A DNA stretch of 64,000 nt, from positions 1 to 64,000 of the forward strand of contig NZ_QHLZ01000010.1 of NCBI RefSeq assembly GCF_003185915.1, written 5' to 3'. The position numbers were made by a program, and so were the translations under genes. This document shows, in pieces, positions 18,433-27,847 of this stretch; the stretch's first letter is position 1, and each line of letters opens with the position of its first letter. The stretch comes from Arthrobacter psychrochitiniphilus (GTDB lineage: Bacteria; Actinomycetota; Actinomycetes; Actinomycetales; Micrococcaceae). The notes under the pieces were generated by a model. That model was not told where the DNA came from. It searched no databases and saw only the letters and a list, made by a program, of their open reading frames with translations.

Positions 18433-19626
18433 ATGGTTTCCTTGATCCAGCCCTTACTCGCGAGCACCTCAACTTCTGCACCACTCTTGCCGCCTCTTGT
18501 GGAGCCCGGCCCGCCCTTGGCTGCGCAGGAGCTGGAACGGTATTCCCGCCACGCATTGATTCCCGAAATTGGGTTGACGGGACAGCGCCGCCTCCGCAAC
18601 GCACGTGTGCTGGTCATTGGAGCCGGCGGGCTGGGATCGCCAGCCCTGTTGTACCTGGCGGCGGCAGGGGTAGGCACGTTGGGCATCATTGATGATGACA
18701 CCGTGGAATTGAGCAATCTGCAGCGTCAGGTGATCCACGGGGTGGGGGACATTGGCCGCTCCAAGCTGGAGTCTGCCCGCGATTCCATCGTGGAGTTGAA
18801 CCCCGGAATCAATGTTCGCCTGCACCCTGTCCGGCTGGATTCTTCCAACGCCCTGGAACTCTTCGCCGACTATGACATCATCTTGGACGGCGCGGACAAC
18901 TTCGCCACCCGGTACCTGGTCAACGATGCCGCCGCCATCCTAGGCAAACCGTATGTGTGGGGTTCCATCCTGCGCTTCGATGGCCAGGTCAGCGTCTTCT
19001 GGGACAAGTTCGGCCCCAACTACCGTGACCTTTACCCCGAGCCGCCAGCCCCCGGCACTGTGCCATCCTGCGCGGAAGGCGGCGTTTTTGGCATGCTGTG
19101 CGCCTCGATTGGGGCCATGATGGTCACCGAAGCGGTCAAACTGATCACCGGCATTGGCCAGAGCCTTTTGGGCCGGCTCCTGATTTTCGATGCGCTCACC
19201 TCCCGCTGGCGTGAAATCCGCATTGCCAAGGACCCCGCAGCGGTCCCCATCACGGAACTCATTGACTATGAGATTTTCTGCGGCCTGCTTCCAGAGGTGA
19301 AGAACGACGCCGATCTCATCTTCGCTGATCATCTTGCCGAACGTTTGGCCAACCGAGAGCAAGGCAAAGACGACTTTGTGCTGGTGGACGTGCGTGAGCC
19401 AGTTGAGTTTGAGATCTCCCGCATCCCCGGCTCAGTATTGATTCCGCTGGCGGGTATTCGCGACGGCTCCGCGCTGGATAAATTGCCGCAGGAGATTCCC
19501 CTGATTGTGCATTGCAAGGCCGGCGCCCGCTCGGCCCAAGCGTTGGCGAGCCTGCGCGCGGCCGGGTTTGCCGACGTCGTACATCTTGATGGGGGGATTG
19601 ATGCCTGGACCCGTTCCGGGCACTAA
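18433..19626 (+). CDS. moeZ: MoeZ: E1-like adenylyltransferase with C-terminal rhodanese domain
   Basis: MoeZ adenylates the C-terminal Gly-Gly of ubiquitin-like sulfur carriers and transfers sulfur to them. The N-terminal E1 domain has ARVLVIGAGGLGSPALLYLA (nucleotide loop), DDDTVELSNLQRQ and the MoeZ-typical YPEPPAPGTVPSCAEGGV. The C-terminal rhodanese domain (from about residue 300) has active-site loop HCKAGARS with the persulfide cysteine. At 397 aa it is full length. Since the thi operon lacks thiF, MoeZ probably also charges ThiS as well as the MoaD and CysO type carriers. The start is ATG 18433; no strong ribosome-binding site. Confidence 0.93.
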   Translation: MVSLIQPLLASTSTSAPLLPPLVEPGPPLAAQELERYSRHALIPEIGLTGQRRLRNARVLVIGAGGLGSPALLYLAAAGVGTLGIIDDDTVELSNLQRQVIHGVGDIGRSKLESARDSIVELNPGINVRLHPVRLDSSNALELFADYDIILDGADNFATRYLVNDAAAILGKPYVWGSILRFDGQVSVFWDKFGPNYRDLYPEPPAPGTVPSCAEGGVFGMLCASIGAMMVTEAVKLITGIGQSLLGRLLIFDALTSRWREIRIAKDPAAVPITELIDYEIFCGLLPEVKNDADLIFADHLAERLANREQGKDDFVLVDVREPVEFEISRIPGSVLIPLAGIRDGSALDKLPQEIPLIVHCKAGARSAQALASLRAAGFADVVHLDGGIDAWTRSGH

Positions 19627-19727
19627 TGCCTTGGTGGCCGGAGACAAACCGGGCGTACAGGAGTAAATTGCCCCTCAAAGAGTTCTTCCCAAAAGAACAC
19701 TTCCGCACGCAGGTCAAGGGGCACCAT

Positions 19728-20714
19728 ATGAATCATCTTCAGCATCAGCCAACGCCGCAAGCTCCCATTGGGTCAGGCTTTAATCATCACACCACGGCAG
19801 CCATGGTGGTGGAAGGCATGGACCTCTCGGGGTGCGCGGCCATTGTCACCGGCGGGTATTCAGGACTGGGGCTGGAGACCGTCCGGGCCCTAGCCGGGGC
19901 AGGGGTTAGCGTGAGTGTTCCGGCCCGCCGCCCCGATCACGCTCGCGGCGTGTTTGCCGCATCTGATCTTGGCGGTGTGGAGGTGTTCGAGCTGGATTTG
20001 GGTGACCTCAGCAGTGTCCAGAACTTCACCAACACATACCTGAAATCGGGCGCCGGGTTGGACATCCTCATCAATAACGCGGCTATCATGGCGTGCCCGG
20101 AAACACGCGTGGGGCCCGGGTGGGAGGCGCAATTCGCCACGAATCATCTGGGTCACTTTGCCCTTGTCAATGGGCTCTGGCCGCTGCTATCCGATGGTGG
20201 GGCGCGGGTGGTGGCGCTGTCCTCCACCGGGCACAAACGCTCCGGCATTCACTTTGAAGATCCCCAATTTACACAGGGGTACGAGAAATGGGAGGCCTAC
20301 GGAGCGTCCAAAACAGCCAATAGCCTTTTTGCCGTGCAGCTTGACGCGTTCGGGGCGGACCATGGCGTGCGGGCGTTTGCCGTCAATCCCGGAGGGATCA
20401 TGACGGGGCTCCAACGTCACCTGCGCCAGGAAGAAATGGTGGCGGCCGGGTGGATGGATGAGGCTGGCAAGGTCCGTGCAGGCTTCAAAACTCCTGAGCA
20501 GGGCGCCGCAACCTCGGTATGGGCAGCCACGGCGCCAATGCTGGATGGCAAGGGCGGGGTGTACTGCGAGGATTGTGACGTGGCCAGACCCACCGATCCG
20601 CAGTCAGAGTTTGCACGCTTTGCCGGTGTGGACGCCTATGCGGTTGACCCGGAGCAGGCCCGGAGGCTGTGGGAGCTCTCGGCGGAGCTGACAGGCATCA
20701 ACGCATTCCGGTAA
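19728..20714 (+). CDS. Short-chain dehydrogenase/reductase
   Basis: This is an NAD(P)-dependent oxidoreductase with the SDR motifs AAIVTGGYSGLGLETVRAL (cofactor), LDILINNAAIMA and the catalytic Tyr191-x3-Lys195 (YGASK). It is closer to the retinol-dehydrogenase-like (RDH/oxidoreductase) SDRs than to FabG, given its 328 aa and C-terminal extension. I chose ATG at 19728, preceded by AAGGGG, over an upstream ATG overlapping the moeZ stop. Between moeZ and this start lie nested short inverted repeats (TGCCCCT...AGGGGCA around GTTCTT...AAGAAC) which might be an operator. Substrate unknown. Confidence 0.88.
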   Translation: MNHLQHQPTPQAPIGSGFNHHTTAAMVVEGMDLSGCAAIVTGGYSGLGLETVRALAGAGVSVSVPARRPDHARGVFAASDLGGVEVFELDLGDLSSVQNFTNTYLKSGAGLDILINNAAIMACPETRVGPGWEAQFATNHLGHFALVNGLWPLLSDGGARVVALSSTGHKRSGIHFEDPQFTQGYEKWEAYGASKTANSLFAVQLDAFGADHGVRAFAVNPGGIMTGLQRHLRQEEMVAAGWMDEAGKVRAGFKTPEQGAATSVWAATAPMLDGKGGVYCEDCDVARPTDPQSEFARFAGVDAYAVDPEQARRLWELSAELTGINAFR

Positions 20715-20728
20715 GAGGTGGGGCTACC

Positions 20729-22111
20729 TTAGGCCGTTTCTTCGCGCAGCGGGAGGACCGGAAAGGACTCTTGTGCCGGGGAAGCTGTTTCCACGGCCTG
20801 ACCAATATCCTGCGCTGACGGACGCAAACCGTAGAGGGCATCCAATGCTGCCAAATAGCTTTCAGCATCCCCCGCTGCGGCCAATTCCTTGGCGCGGACC
20901 GTAGGCACATGCAAGAGCTGCTTGACCATGCGGCGCATGGCAAATTCAACCTCGGCTGTTGCTGCGGTGCAGCCGTGCTGTTTGCGGACCTTGGCCAGCT
21001 CGTCATCGAGCACGCCCAAGGTATGCCGGCGCAGCGCAACAATGGCGTGGTCCAGGGATCGCGAATTTTGGGCCTGCGCAAACTTGGTGGTGGCCTCCGC
21101 CACCAACGCCGAGGCTTGGGTCAGGGTTGATTCCTGTTCCGCCGGGGCCGCTTGGCGCACTGTTTCAAGAGTGAGCAAGTCCACACCCGGCAGATCAGCC
21201 ACATCCGGGGTGAAATCGTGACTCAAGGCCAGGTCTATGACGGTCAGCTGCGGGGAATCCGCGGTGCGAAGCTGTGCCAACTCCGCCGTGCTGATTTGCT
21301 CCCCGGATCCGCTGCAACCTACCAAGAGGGAAGCGTGCATCAGTGCGTGGGGTAGGGACTGGCTGTCAAGGGCCGTGCCGCCGCGTGAGGCGGTGAATGT
21401 CTCGGCCCGGCCGGAGGAGGAGTACACGGAAATGTCAGTGCAGCCACGCTCCAGCAACTGGGCCATGGCGGCTCCGGCATAGGCGCCTGTGCCAAAAAGT
21501 ACCGCTGAGGAACCGGCAAGGGACCCTGAAGCTGAGGGAGCGTTGGCCAACACGCCGGCCGAAGGTGAGGGAGCGTCTTGTAGTTCGGCGGCCAGATCTA
21601 ACGCAACAGAAACTACTGACATGCCGCGGCGCCCCAGTGCCGTCTGCGCGCCAACGTCCTTGGCAGTTTTGGCAGCAGCTTGAAAAAGCCTGACTAGCGG
21701 CGGCGTGGTGAGCCCCAGATCCTGGGCGGTGCCCAGAGCGCGGCGCACTTGACCGGCAATCTCACGTTCGCCCACTACAGCGGATTCCAGACCCGTACTC
21801 ACGGCAAAGAGGTGCCGGACCACAGCATCACCTTGCAAGGTGGCCAAAGCCCCCGAGACGTGCACTATTGACAGGCCGCTATGGCGGCTAATAGTTTCAA
21901 TGGCTGTACTGCGGGCCGCGTCTACGGCGTCGGAACTGCTTGCCTGAACGTAAAGCTCATACCGGTTGCAGGTGGCCAAAGTGATGAGCCCGGCCACGGC
22001 ATTGTTGGCTGCGCAGAGCTCAGCGCTGGCCGCCGCGGCCCCGGCGCTGAGGCGGGCAACGGTTTCCAAATCGATGTCTGTGTGCGAAGCAACTAATGAA
22101 AAGAGAACCAC
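20729..22111 (-). CDS. hemA: Glutamyl-tRNA reductase
   Basis: HemA reduces glutamyl-tRNA to glutamate-1-semialdehyde, the first committed step of C5-pathway tetrapyrrole synthesis. The catalytic cysteine motif is [14 protein letters not shown], followed by [19 protein letters not shown] and the NADPH domain ([21 protein letters not shown]). A C-terminal dimerisation helix ends the protein. I chose GTG at 22111, giving the usual [11 protein letters not shown]-terminus. The SD match is poor, since the GGGGG stretch is about 17 nt away. It is divergent from hemE across a 163-bp regulatory gap. Confidence 0.93.
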   Translation of the reverse strand: MVLFSLVASHTDIDLETVARLSAGAAAASAELCAANNAVAGLITLATCNRYELYVQASSSDAVDAARSTAIETISRHSGLSIVHVSGALATLQGDAVVRHLFAVSTGLESAVVGEREIAGQVRRALGTAQDLGLTTPPLVRLFQAAAKTAKDVGAQTALGRRGMSVVSVALDLAAELQDAPSPSAGVLANAPSASGSLAGSSAVLFGTGAYAGAAMAQLLERGCTDISVYSSSGRAETFTASRGGTALDSQSLPHALMHASLLVGCSGSGEQISTAELAQLRTADSPQLTVIDLALSHDFTPDVADLPGVDLLTLETVRQAAPAEQESTLTQASALVAEATTKFAQAQNSRSLDHAIVALRRHTLGVLDDELAKVRKQHGCTAATAEVEFAMRRMVKQLLHVPTVRAKELAAAGDAESYLAALDALYGLRPSAQDIGQAVETASPAQESFPVLPLREETA

Positions 22112-22228
22112 AATTTCACAATGGTAGACCCCCAAGCTGAGTTTTTATGCACAAGATGCACATAAGCGTCACTAAGAATATGTGAGCCTTGCCACCGGTG
22201 GGTCGGGGGCGGAAACCTCTGCGGTGAC

Positions 22229-22244
22229 AGTTTGTGCACAAACT
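22229..22244. promoter_or_regulatory. 16-bp perfect palindrome between hemA and hemE
   Basis: AGTTTGTG is followed by its exact reverse complement CACAAACT, centred about 38 bp before the hemE start. The TTGTG...CACAA half-sites resemble those of the redox repressor Rex but without its central spacer. TGCACA also occurs twice in the hemA-proximal half of the gap. The binding protein is not known. Confidence 0.5.
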
Positions 22245-22274
22245 ACGCCCAGAATGGCTCGGTAGGGTGGTGCC

Positions 22275-23330
22275 ATGACACTGAGCCCAAGCCACCCCCT
22301 GATGGATGGCCGCACCGCAAATTCCCCCTTGATCACGGCTTACCGGGGTGGCACACCTAGCCGCCGTCCCGTTTGGTTTATGCGCCAGGCCGGGCGCTCA
22401 CTGCCCGAGTACCGGGAGTTGCGGGTGGGTACCACCATGCTGGAATCCTGTCTCAAGCCAGCCATGGCAGCTGAAATTACGTTGCAGCCGGTCCGGCGCC
22501 ATGACGTGGACGCCGCCATCTTTTTCTCCGACATTGTCATTCCGCTCAAACTGGCCGGAGTGGGTGTTGATATTGTTCCCGGCGTAGGCCCGGTGCTGGA
22601 AAAGCCCATCCGCACCGCGGCGGACATTGCGGCACTGCCCGAGCTCACGGATGCGGCGCTGGACCCCATTCGCGAAGCCGTTGCTTTGACGGTGGCAGAG
22701 CTAGGTAGCACCCCGCTCATTGGTTTCGCCGGCGCCCCGTTCACTGTGGCCGCCTACATGGTGGAAGGCCGCCCTTCACGGGATCATCTGGGCCCGCGCA
22801 CCATGATGCACGCCGAGCCTCACCTGTGGGCCGAACTTATGAATTGGGCTGCCGACGCCTCAGGCAAATTCCTGCGTGCGCAAATCGAGGCCGGTGCCAG
22901 CGCAGGCCAGCTTTTTGATTCCTGGGCGGGGTCGCTGGGACTGGCCGATTACACCGAACACGTGGCCCCGGCGTCGTCCCGGGCCCTGGATCATGTCCGT
23001 GACTTGGGGGTGCCGCTGATTCACTTTGGCACAGGAACCAGTGAACTTCTCGGCGCCATGCATGATGTGGGCGTGGATGTCATGGGTGTGGACTACCGGC
23101 TGCCACTGGATGAGGCCAACCGCAGGCTCGGCGGAAAGGTGCCACTGCAAGGCAACATTGACCCGGCGTTGCTCAGTGCCCCGTGGGAGGTCCTCGAGGC
23201 ACACGTGCGCGAAGTTGTTGCCGCTGGCGCCCATGCGCCCTCGCATGTGGTGAACTTGGGTCATGGGGTGCCGCCTGAGACGGATCCGGCTGTTCTGAGC
23301 CGTCTCGTGGAACTTGTGCACTCTATTTAG
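22275..23330 (+). CDS. hemE: Uroporphyrinogen decarboxylase
   Basis: HemE decarboxylates the four acetate chains of uroporphyrinogen III to give coproporphyrinogen III. The N-terminal signature RRPVWFMRQAGRSLPEYREL is exact for the family, with the catalytic Asp region IFFSDIVIPL and the C-terminal LQGNIDPALL and NLGHGVPPETDP. At 351 aa it is full length. It is the first gene of the forward heme run and follows the palindrome at 22229-22244. Confidence 0.96.
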   Translation: MTLSPSHPLMDGRTANSPLITAYRGGTPSRRPVWFMRQAGRSLPEYRELRVGTTMLESCLKPAMAAEITLQPVRRHDVDAAIFFSDIVIPLKLAGVGVDIVPGVGPVLEKPIRTAADIAALPELTDAALDPIREAVALTVAELGSTPLIGFAGAPFTVAAYMVEGRPSRDHLGPRTMMHAEPHLWAELMNWAADASGKFLRAQIEAGASAGQLFDSWAGSLGLADYTEHVAPASSRALDHVRDLGVPLIHFGTGTSELLGAMHDVGVDVMGVDYRLPLDEANRRLGGKVPLQGNIDPALLSAPWEVLEAHVREVVAAGAHAPSHVVNLGHGVPPETDPAVLSRLVELVHSI

Positions 23331-23360
23331 CACTGACGTACCAGCAAAAAAGGGGAATCC

Positions 23361-24896
23361 ATGGAAAACCGCAGAATCGCAGCCAAGGCGCATAGGCCCC
23401 AGAGCCACCCGGCACCCAATAGGGCTGTAGTGGTAGGTGGCGGTATCTCCGGCTTGTTGGCCGCGAAAGATCTCCAGGCTGCGGGTTTCCAGGTGAGCAT
23501 TTACGAGGCCGCCACAACATGGGGCGGCTGCGTTGCCTCCCATGAGGTGGCGGGTGTGGTGCTGGATGCGGGGGCGGAATCCTTCGCCACCCGCAACACC
23601 GCTGTTGCTGATCTAGCCACCGAATTGGGGCTGGGAGCGCAACTGACCACCCCCAATCCAGCCGGTGCCTGGGTGTGGCTGGCGGAGGGCCCGGTGCCCC
23701 TGCCTCGTACGGGCATTCTGGGTATCCCCTCGGATTTGAGCGCCCCGGAGGTGCGTGCTGCCCTGGGCGCCTCCGGTGTTTTACGTGCTGCCTTGGACGC
23801 CAAAATGCCCGTCAGCATCGGCACCACGGAAGCGGTCTCCAGTGTGGCCGAGCTGGTGCGGGCGCGCATGGGTAAGCGCGTGCTGGAACGCCTTGTGGCT
23901 CCCGTGGTGGCAGGGGTTCACTCCGCCGATCCGGAAGTGCTTGACATTGATGTGGTGGCGCCGGGGCTGCGCGCGGGCATTCGCGAGCACGGCTCCCTCG
24001 CGGCGGCCGTGGCGGCCCAACGCGCTGTTGGAAGCAAGCCCGGCTCCGCCGTAGGCGGGTTGGTGGGCGGCATGCACTCCCTCGTCACCGCGCTTGTGGC
24101 GGATTTGCGCAGCTCCGGCGTGTCCATGCATGCCGGGCATCGGATCAACGCCGTCTACCGCGGTGACACCGATCCGGAGCAGACGCCCCCCCAGCGGAAA
24201 TACGACGGCGGTGCGCCCCCGCCCTGGATTGTTGACTGGCAGCATGGCACCGACAGCGGGTTTGAATCGGCGGGGGTGCTAGTCCTCGCCACGGACGGGC
24301 CCACTGCCGTGAAGCTGCTGGGCGTGGAACTGCCGCACATCTTGGACTTTATGCCAGCCACCGGCCCAGACATCCGCCTGGTCACCCTTGTGGTGGACGT
24401 GCCTGAGCTCGACTCGGAGCCGCGCGGTACCGGCGTGCTGGTGGCCCCCGAGGTTGAGGGCATCAAGGCCAAGGCGCTGACCCATGCAACGGCCAAGTGG
24501 GACTGGCTGGCTGACTCCACGGGCCCGGGAACGCATGTGTTGCGGCTTTCCTATGGCCGTGCAGGTGTCAAAGCTTCCGATGCTGTTCGCCTCACGCCAA
24601 GCACGCCCAAGGAAGAAGACTTGCTGCCCACGGCCCTCGCCGATGCCTCCACCCTGCTCGGTATTGAAATAAGTGAGGCCGATCTGCTGGGCTCAGACGT
24701 GGTCCGTTGGCGGGGCGCCTTGCCGTTTGCCGCCGTGGGACATCAGGCAAAGATGGCCCGGATCCATGCCCTGGCCAATGAGGTTCCGGGATTAGTTTTG
24801 ACGGGTGGGTGGATGCACGGGAACGGCTTGGCCGCGGTTGTCAGTGGCACCAGACGCCAGATCCGGGCCGCGGTAGACGCCTCGCGCCGACTGTGA
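23361..24896 (+). CDS. hemY: Coproporphyrinogen III oxidase (HemY/CgoX type)
   Basis: This FAD enzyme oxidises coproporphyrinogen III to coproporphyrin III in the Gram-positive heme route. It has the N-terminal dinucleotide fold AVVVGGGISGLLAAKDL, the GAESFATRN stretch and a C-terminal FAD-contacting GGWMHGNGLAAVVSG. At 511 aa it is a little longer than the family average because of a polar N-terminal 20 residues and an insertion around PPQRKYDGGAPPP. AAAAAAGGGG precedes the ATG. It was historically called protoporphyrinogen oxidase (hemG/hemY); HemQ next door indicates the coproporphyrin-dependent pathway. Confidence 0.93.
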   Translation: MENRRIAAKAHRPQSHPAPNRAVVVGGGISGLLAAKDLQAAGFQVSIYEAATTWGGCVASHEVAGVVLDAGAESFATRNTAVADLATELGLGAQLTTPNPAGAWVWLAEGPVPLPRTGILGIPSDLSAPEVRAALGASGVLRAALDAKMPVSIGTTEAVSSVAELVRARMGKRVLERLVAPVVAGVHSADPEVLDIDVVAPGLRAGIREHGSLAAAVAAQRAVGSKPGSAVGGLVGGMHSLVTALVADLRSSGVSMHAGHRINAVYRGDTDPEQTPPQRKYDGGAPPPWIVDWQHGTDSGFESAGVLVLATDGPTAVKLLGVELPHILDFMPATGPDIRLVTLVVDVPELDSEPRGTGVLVAPEVEGIKAKALTHATAKWDWLADSTGPGTHVLRLSYGRAGVKASDAVRLTPSTPKEEDLLPTALADASTLLGIEISEADLLGSDVVRWRGALPFAAVGHQAKMARIHALANEVPGLVLTGGWMHGNGLAAVVSGTRRQIRAAVDASRRL

Positions 24897-24969
24897 TCTT
24901 GCGCACTTTCTACGCAATGTAGAGAACGCCGTTTTTTGTTTCACGGGAACTAGGTGCAAACTAGAGACC

Positions 24970-25668
24970 ATGACGATAGACACTTACACACAATCTGTCA
25001 CTAAAACTCCTGCTGAAACGCCGTTCACGCTGTGGACTGTCTTCAAGAGGAGCGGATCTTTCACTGGCGGCGAGGACGCGGTGGCGCAATTTGATGCGTT
25101 GATTGCATCCCTCGCCACTGAGAGCATCACCGTGCGAGGCTCCTATGACGTCTCAGCCATGCGCAATGATGCCGACATCATGATCTGGCTGGTGGGGGCC
25201 GATGCACAGGGGCTGCAGCGCGCCGTGCGCAGCATTCGCCGGACCGCTTTGTTCCAGGCCACTGAGATTGCCTGGTCGGCCATGGGCGTGCACCGTGAAG
25301 CTGAGTTCGCCAAGTCCCACGCACCGAGCTACATGGGCCCGAATGAGCCGAAGGGCTGGGTCTGCGTGTACCCGTTCGTCCGCTCCTACGATTGGTACAT
25401 CCTGCCCGCCGAAGAGCGCAGCCGCATGCTGCGTGAACACGGCATGCTGGGCCGGGAATTCCCTCAGGTCCTGGCCAACACGGTTTCCGCCTTCGCCTTG
25501 GGTGACTGGGAATGGCTGCTGGGTCTGGAAGCTGACGAGCTGACCGATCTCGTGGATATGATGCGCAGCTTGCGTTACTCCGATGCACGCCTGCACGTGC
25601 GCGAAGAAGTCCCTTTTTACACCGGACGCCGGATTGAATCCGCCGAGATTGCCGAGGTCCTGCGATGA
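24970..25668 (+). CDS. hemQ: Coproheme decarboxylase (HemQ/ChdC)
   Basis: HemQ decarboxylates coproheme to heme b using hydrogen peroxide, the last step of the Gram-positive pathway. The chlorite-dismutase-like fold is shown by VCVYPFVRSYDWY (Tyr134 is the likely catalytic radical residue of actinobacterial enzymes) and LREHGMLGREFP (His157 region). GDWEWLLGLEADE is also typical. At 232 aa it is full length for actinobacteria. Its TGA overlaps the next ATG as ATGA. Confidence 0.94.
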   Translation: MTIDTYTQSVTKTPAETPFTLWTVFKRSGSFTGGEDAVAQFDALIASLATESITVRGSYDVSAMRNDADIMIWLVGADAQGLQRAVRSIRRTALFQATEIAWSAMGVHREAEFAKSHAPSYMGPNEPKGWVCVYPFVRSYDWYILPAEERSRMLREHGMLGREFPQVLANTVSAFALGDWEWLLGLEADELTDLVDMMRSLRYSDARLHVREEVPFYTGRRIESAEIAEVLR

Positions 25669-26849
25669 GCGTTGCACCTAAAACTGAGAATGCCGTGATG
25701 GCTCCCGCCGAGTACGACGCCGTCTTGCTGGCCTCCTTCGGTGGGCCTGAGGGCCAAGACGATGTGATCCCGTTCCTGCGCAACGTCACGCGCGGGCGCG
25801 GCATCCCTGACGAGCGCCTCGAAGAGGTGAGCCACCACTACCGTGCCAATGGTGGCATCAGTCCCATCAACGCCCAGAACCGCGCACTGAAGGCCGCCCT
25901 TGAGGCTGAGCTGGCCGCGCGCAACATTTCTCTGCCGGTACTCTGGGGCAACCGCAATTGGGACCCGTACATCCCCGCAGTTCTGCAGGACGCGTACGAT
26001 TCCGGTCACCGCCGGATCTTGATGCTCACCACCAGCGTCTACTCCTCCTACTCCAGCTGCCGCCAGTACCGCGAGGACATTGGCATGGCACTGACCGAGA
26101 CCGGCCTGGACGGGAAACTGGCAGTGGATAAGGTACGCCAGTACTTTGACCACCCGGGCTTTGTTGAGCCCTTCATTGAAGGCACAGCCGCATCACTGGC
26201 CACCGTGAAGGCCGCCTTGGCTGCAGCGGGCAAGGACCCGCAGTCCGTCCACGTCATGTTCGCCACACACTCCATCCCCACCAGGGATGCGCAGGCTTCT
26301 GGCCGTTCGGAACTGCAAACAATGATCTTTGAACAGGACTCGGCTTACGTGGCCCAGCACCTTGCCAACGCCGAGGCCATCATGGCCAGGGTTGACCCCG
26401 CGCAGGAATTCTCGCTGGTGTACCAGTCCCGTTCAGGTGCACCTCACGTGCCGTGGCTGGAACCTGACATCAATGATGCCTTGGCTGACATTGCCGCGGC
26501 AGGGACACAGGGCGTTGTGGTGGTTCCGCTGGGTTTCATCAGCGACCACATGGAAGTCCTCTGGGATCTGGACACCGAGGCGAAGGAGACTTGCGCTGAA
26601 CTTGGCCTGGCCTTTGACCGCGCACCCACCCCGAGCACTCACCAAAAGTTTGTCGAGGGACTGGTGGATTTGATCTGTGAGCGGACCGTGCAGAACAACA
26701 TTGCAGACCGCCCGGCCATGACCAAGCTGGGGCCCTGGTATGACGTGTGCAATCCAGGGTGCTGCGCCAATTTCCGCGGTGAGAAGCCAGCCATTGCCGA
26801 AGTGGGCAGCACAGTGGGACTTCCTGCCGCCGCACAAGGTGGTTCTTAA
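25665..26849 (+). CDS. hemH: Coproporphyrin ferrochelatase, [2Fe-2S] type
   Basis: This enzyme inserts ferrous iron into coproporphyrin III. Family motifs are LLASFGGPEGQDDVIPFL, YSSYSSCRQYREDI, FATHSIP (catalytic His) and VVPLGFISDHMEVLWDLD with the catalytic Glu. The C-terminal CNPGCCANFRG (Cys362, Cys366, Cys367) together with the Cys in SSCRQ matches the cysteines that bind a [2Fe-2S] cluster in mycobacterial ferrochelatase. The start overlaps the hemQ stop by 4 bp. Confidence 0.95.
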   Translation: MSVAPKTENAVMAPAEYDAVLLASFGGPEGQDDVIPFLRNVTRGRGIPDERLEEVSHHYRANGGISPINAQNRALKAALEAELAARNISLPVLWGNRNWDPYIPAVLQDAYDSGHRRILMLTTSVYSSYSSCRQYREDIGMALTETGLDGKLAVDKVRQYFDHPGFVEPFIEGTAASLATVKAALAAAGKDPQSVHVMFATHSIPTRDAQASGRSELQTMIFEQDSAYVAQHLANAEAIMARVDPAQEFSLVYQSRSGAPHVPWLEPDINDALADIAAAGTQGVVVVPLGFISDHMEVLWDLDTEAKETCAELGLAFDRAPTPSTHQKFVEGLVDLICERTVQNNIADRPAMTKLGPWYDVCNPGCCANFRGEKPAIAEVGSTVGLPAAAQGGS

Positions 26850-26854
26850 TCTCC

Positions 26855-27847
26855 ATGGCACAAACAGTGGCAAGCGTGAAAATTGGAACCCGCGGAAGCA
26901 AACTGGCCCTGAGCCAGACTGGGCAGATCACCGAACAGCTTAGTGCTGTGGGTGGCTTTGACGCCGAGATTATCCCCATCAAGACTGACGGCGATGTCCT
27001 GACCGGACCACTGTCCCAAATGGGTGGCACGGGCGTATTCGCCGCAGAACTGCGCTCCGCTGTGCTTGACGGACGGGTGGACGTGGCCGTTCATTCACTC
27101 AAGGACCTGCCCACGGCCGCCGTGCCCGGCTTGGCTCTTGCAGCTGTGCCGGTGCGCGCGGATGCACGGGATGCGCTGTGCGCCCGCGACGGGCTGAAAC
27201 TGAGCGAACTTCCGCTGGGGGCCACAGTAGGTACGGGATCCCCGCGCCGGGCAGCACAATTGCTCGCCGCACGGGCCGATCTTCTCATCGTGGACATCCG
27301 CGGCAACGTGGAAACCCGGCTGGGCAGGGTCCCTGGTTTGCCAGGAAACCCCGAGGCCGCAGTGGTTCCCGGAAAAGTTGCTGACCTTGACGCCGTGGTG
27401 CTTGCCGCGGCCGGACTGGGACGCATTGGCCGGCTCGAAGCCGTCACGGAATTCTTGGAAGCCGATGTGATGCTCCCTGCGCCCGGCCAGGGTGCACTCG
27501 CCCTGGAATGCCGCGCCTCTGACACGGATCTGAGCGCCGTTCTGGGCCAGTCACTGGCCGCCATTGATGACACGGATACGCGTTTGGCAATCACGGCAGA
27601 ACGGGCGCTTTTGGCCCGGTTGGAAGCAGGATGTGCTGCACCGGTGGGAGCCCTCGCACACCGTAAAGGCTCCATGCTGTACCTGGAGACAGTGGTTGTT
27701 TCACTGGATGGAAGGCGTTCCTTGCGGCTGAAGAAGGCCACGGACGGGCTCAGTGTTGTGGGGGCCACGCTCCTTGGCATTGAACTGGCCGAGGAACTAC
27801 TCGCCGGCGGTGCGGCCGATCTGGCGGATTTGGGCGCCAAAGCGTAA
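26855..27847 (+). CDS. hemC: Hydroxymethylbilane synthase
   Basis: HemC polymerises four porphobilinogens into the linear tetrapyrrole hydroxymethylbilane. Visible motifs are KIGTRGSKLALSQTGQI, VHSLKDLPTA (substrate-binding), GTGSPRRAAQL, and the dipyrromethane-cofactor attachment site LEAGCAAPVGALA with Cys260. At 330 aa it is full length. It starts 5 bp after hemH, and its TAA shares one base with the hemD ATG (TAATG). Confidence 0.95.
   Translation: MAQTVASVKIGTRGSKLALSQTGQITEQLSAVGGFDAEIIPIKTDGDVLTGPLSQMGGTGVFAAELRSAVLDGRVDVAVHSLKDLPTAAVPGLALAAVPVRADARDALCARDGLKLSELPLGATVGTGSPRRAAQLLAARADLLIVDIRGNVETRLGRVPGLPGNPEAAVVPGKVADLDAVVLAAAGLGRIGRLEAVTEFLEADVMLPAPGQGALALECRASDTDLSAVLGQSLAAIDDTDTRLAITAERALLARLEAGCAAPVGALAHRKGSMLYLETVVVSLDGRRSLRLKKATDGLSVVGATLLGIELAEELLAGGAADLADLGAKA

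Noticed and set aside
19626..19727. N-terminal extension of the SDR from the ATG overlapping the moeZ stop
   Set aside because: The added 34 residues are not SDR-like, and ATG at 19728 has AAGGGG upstream.
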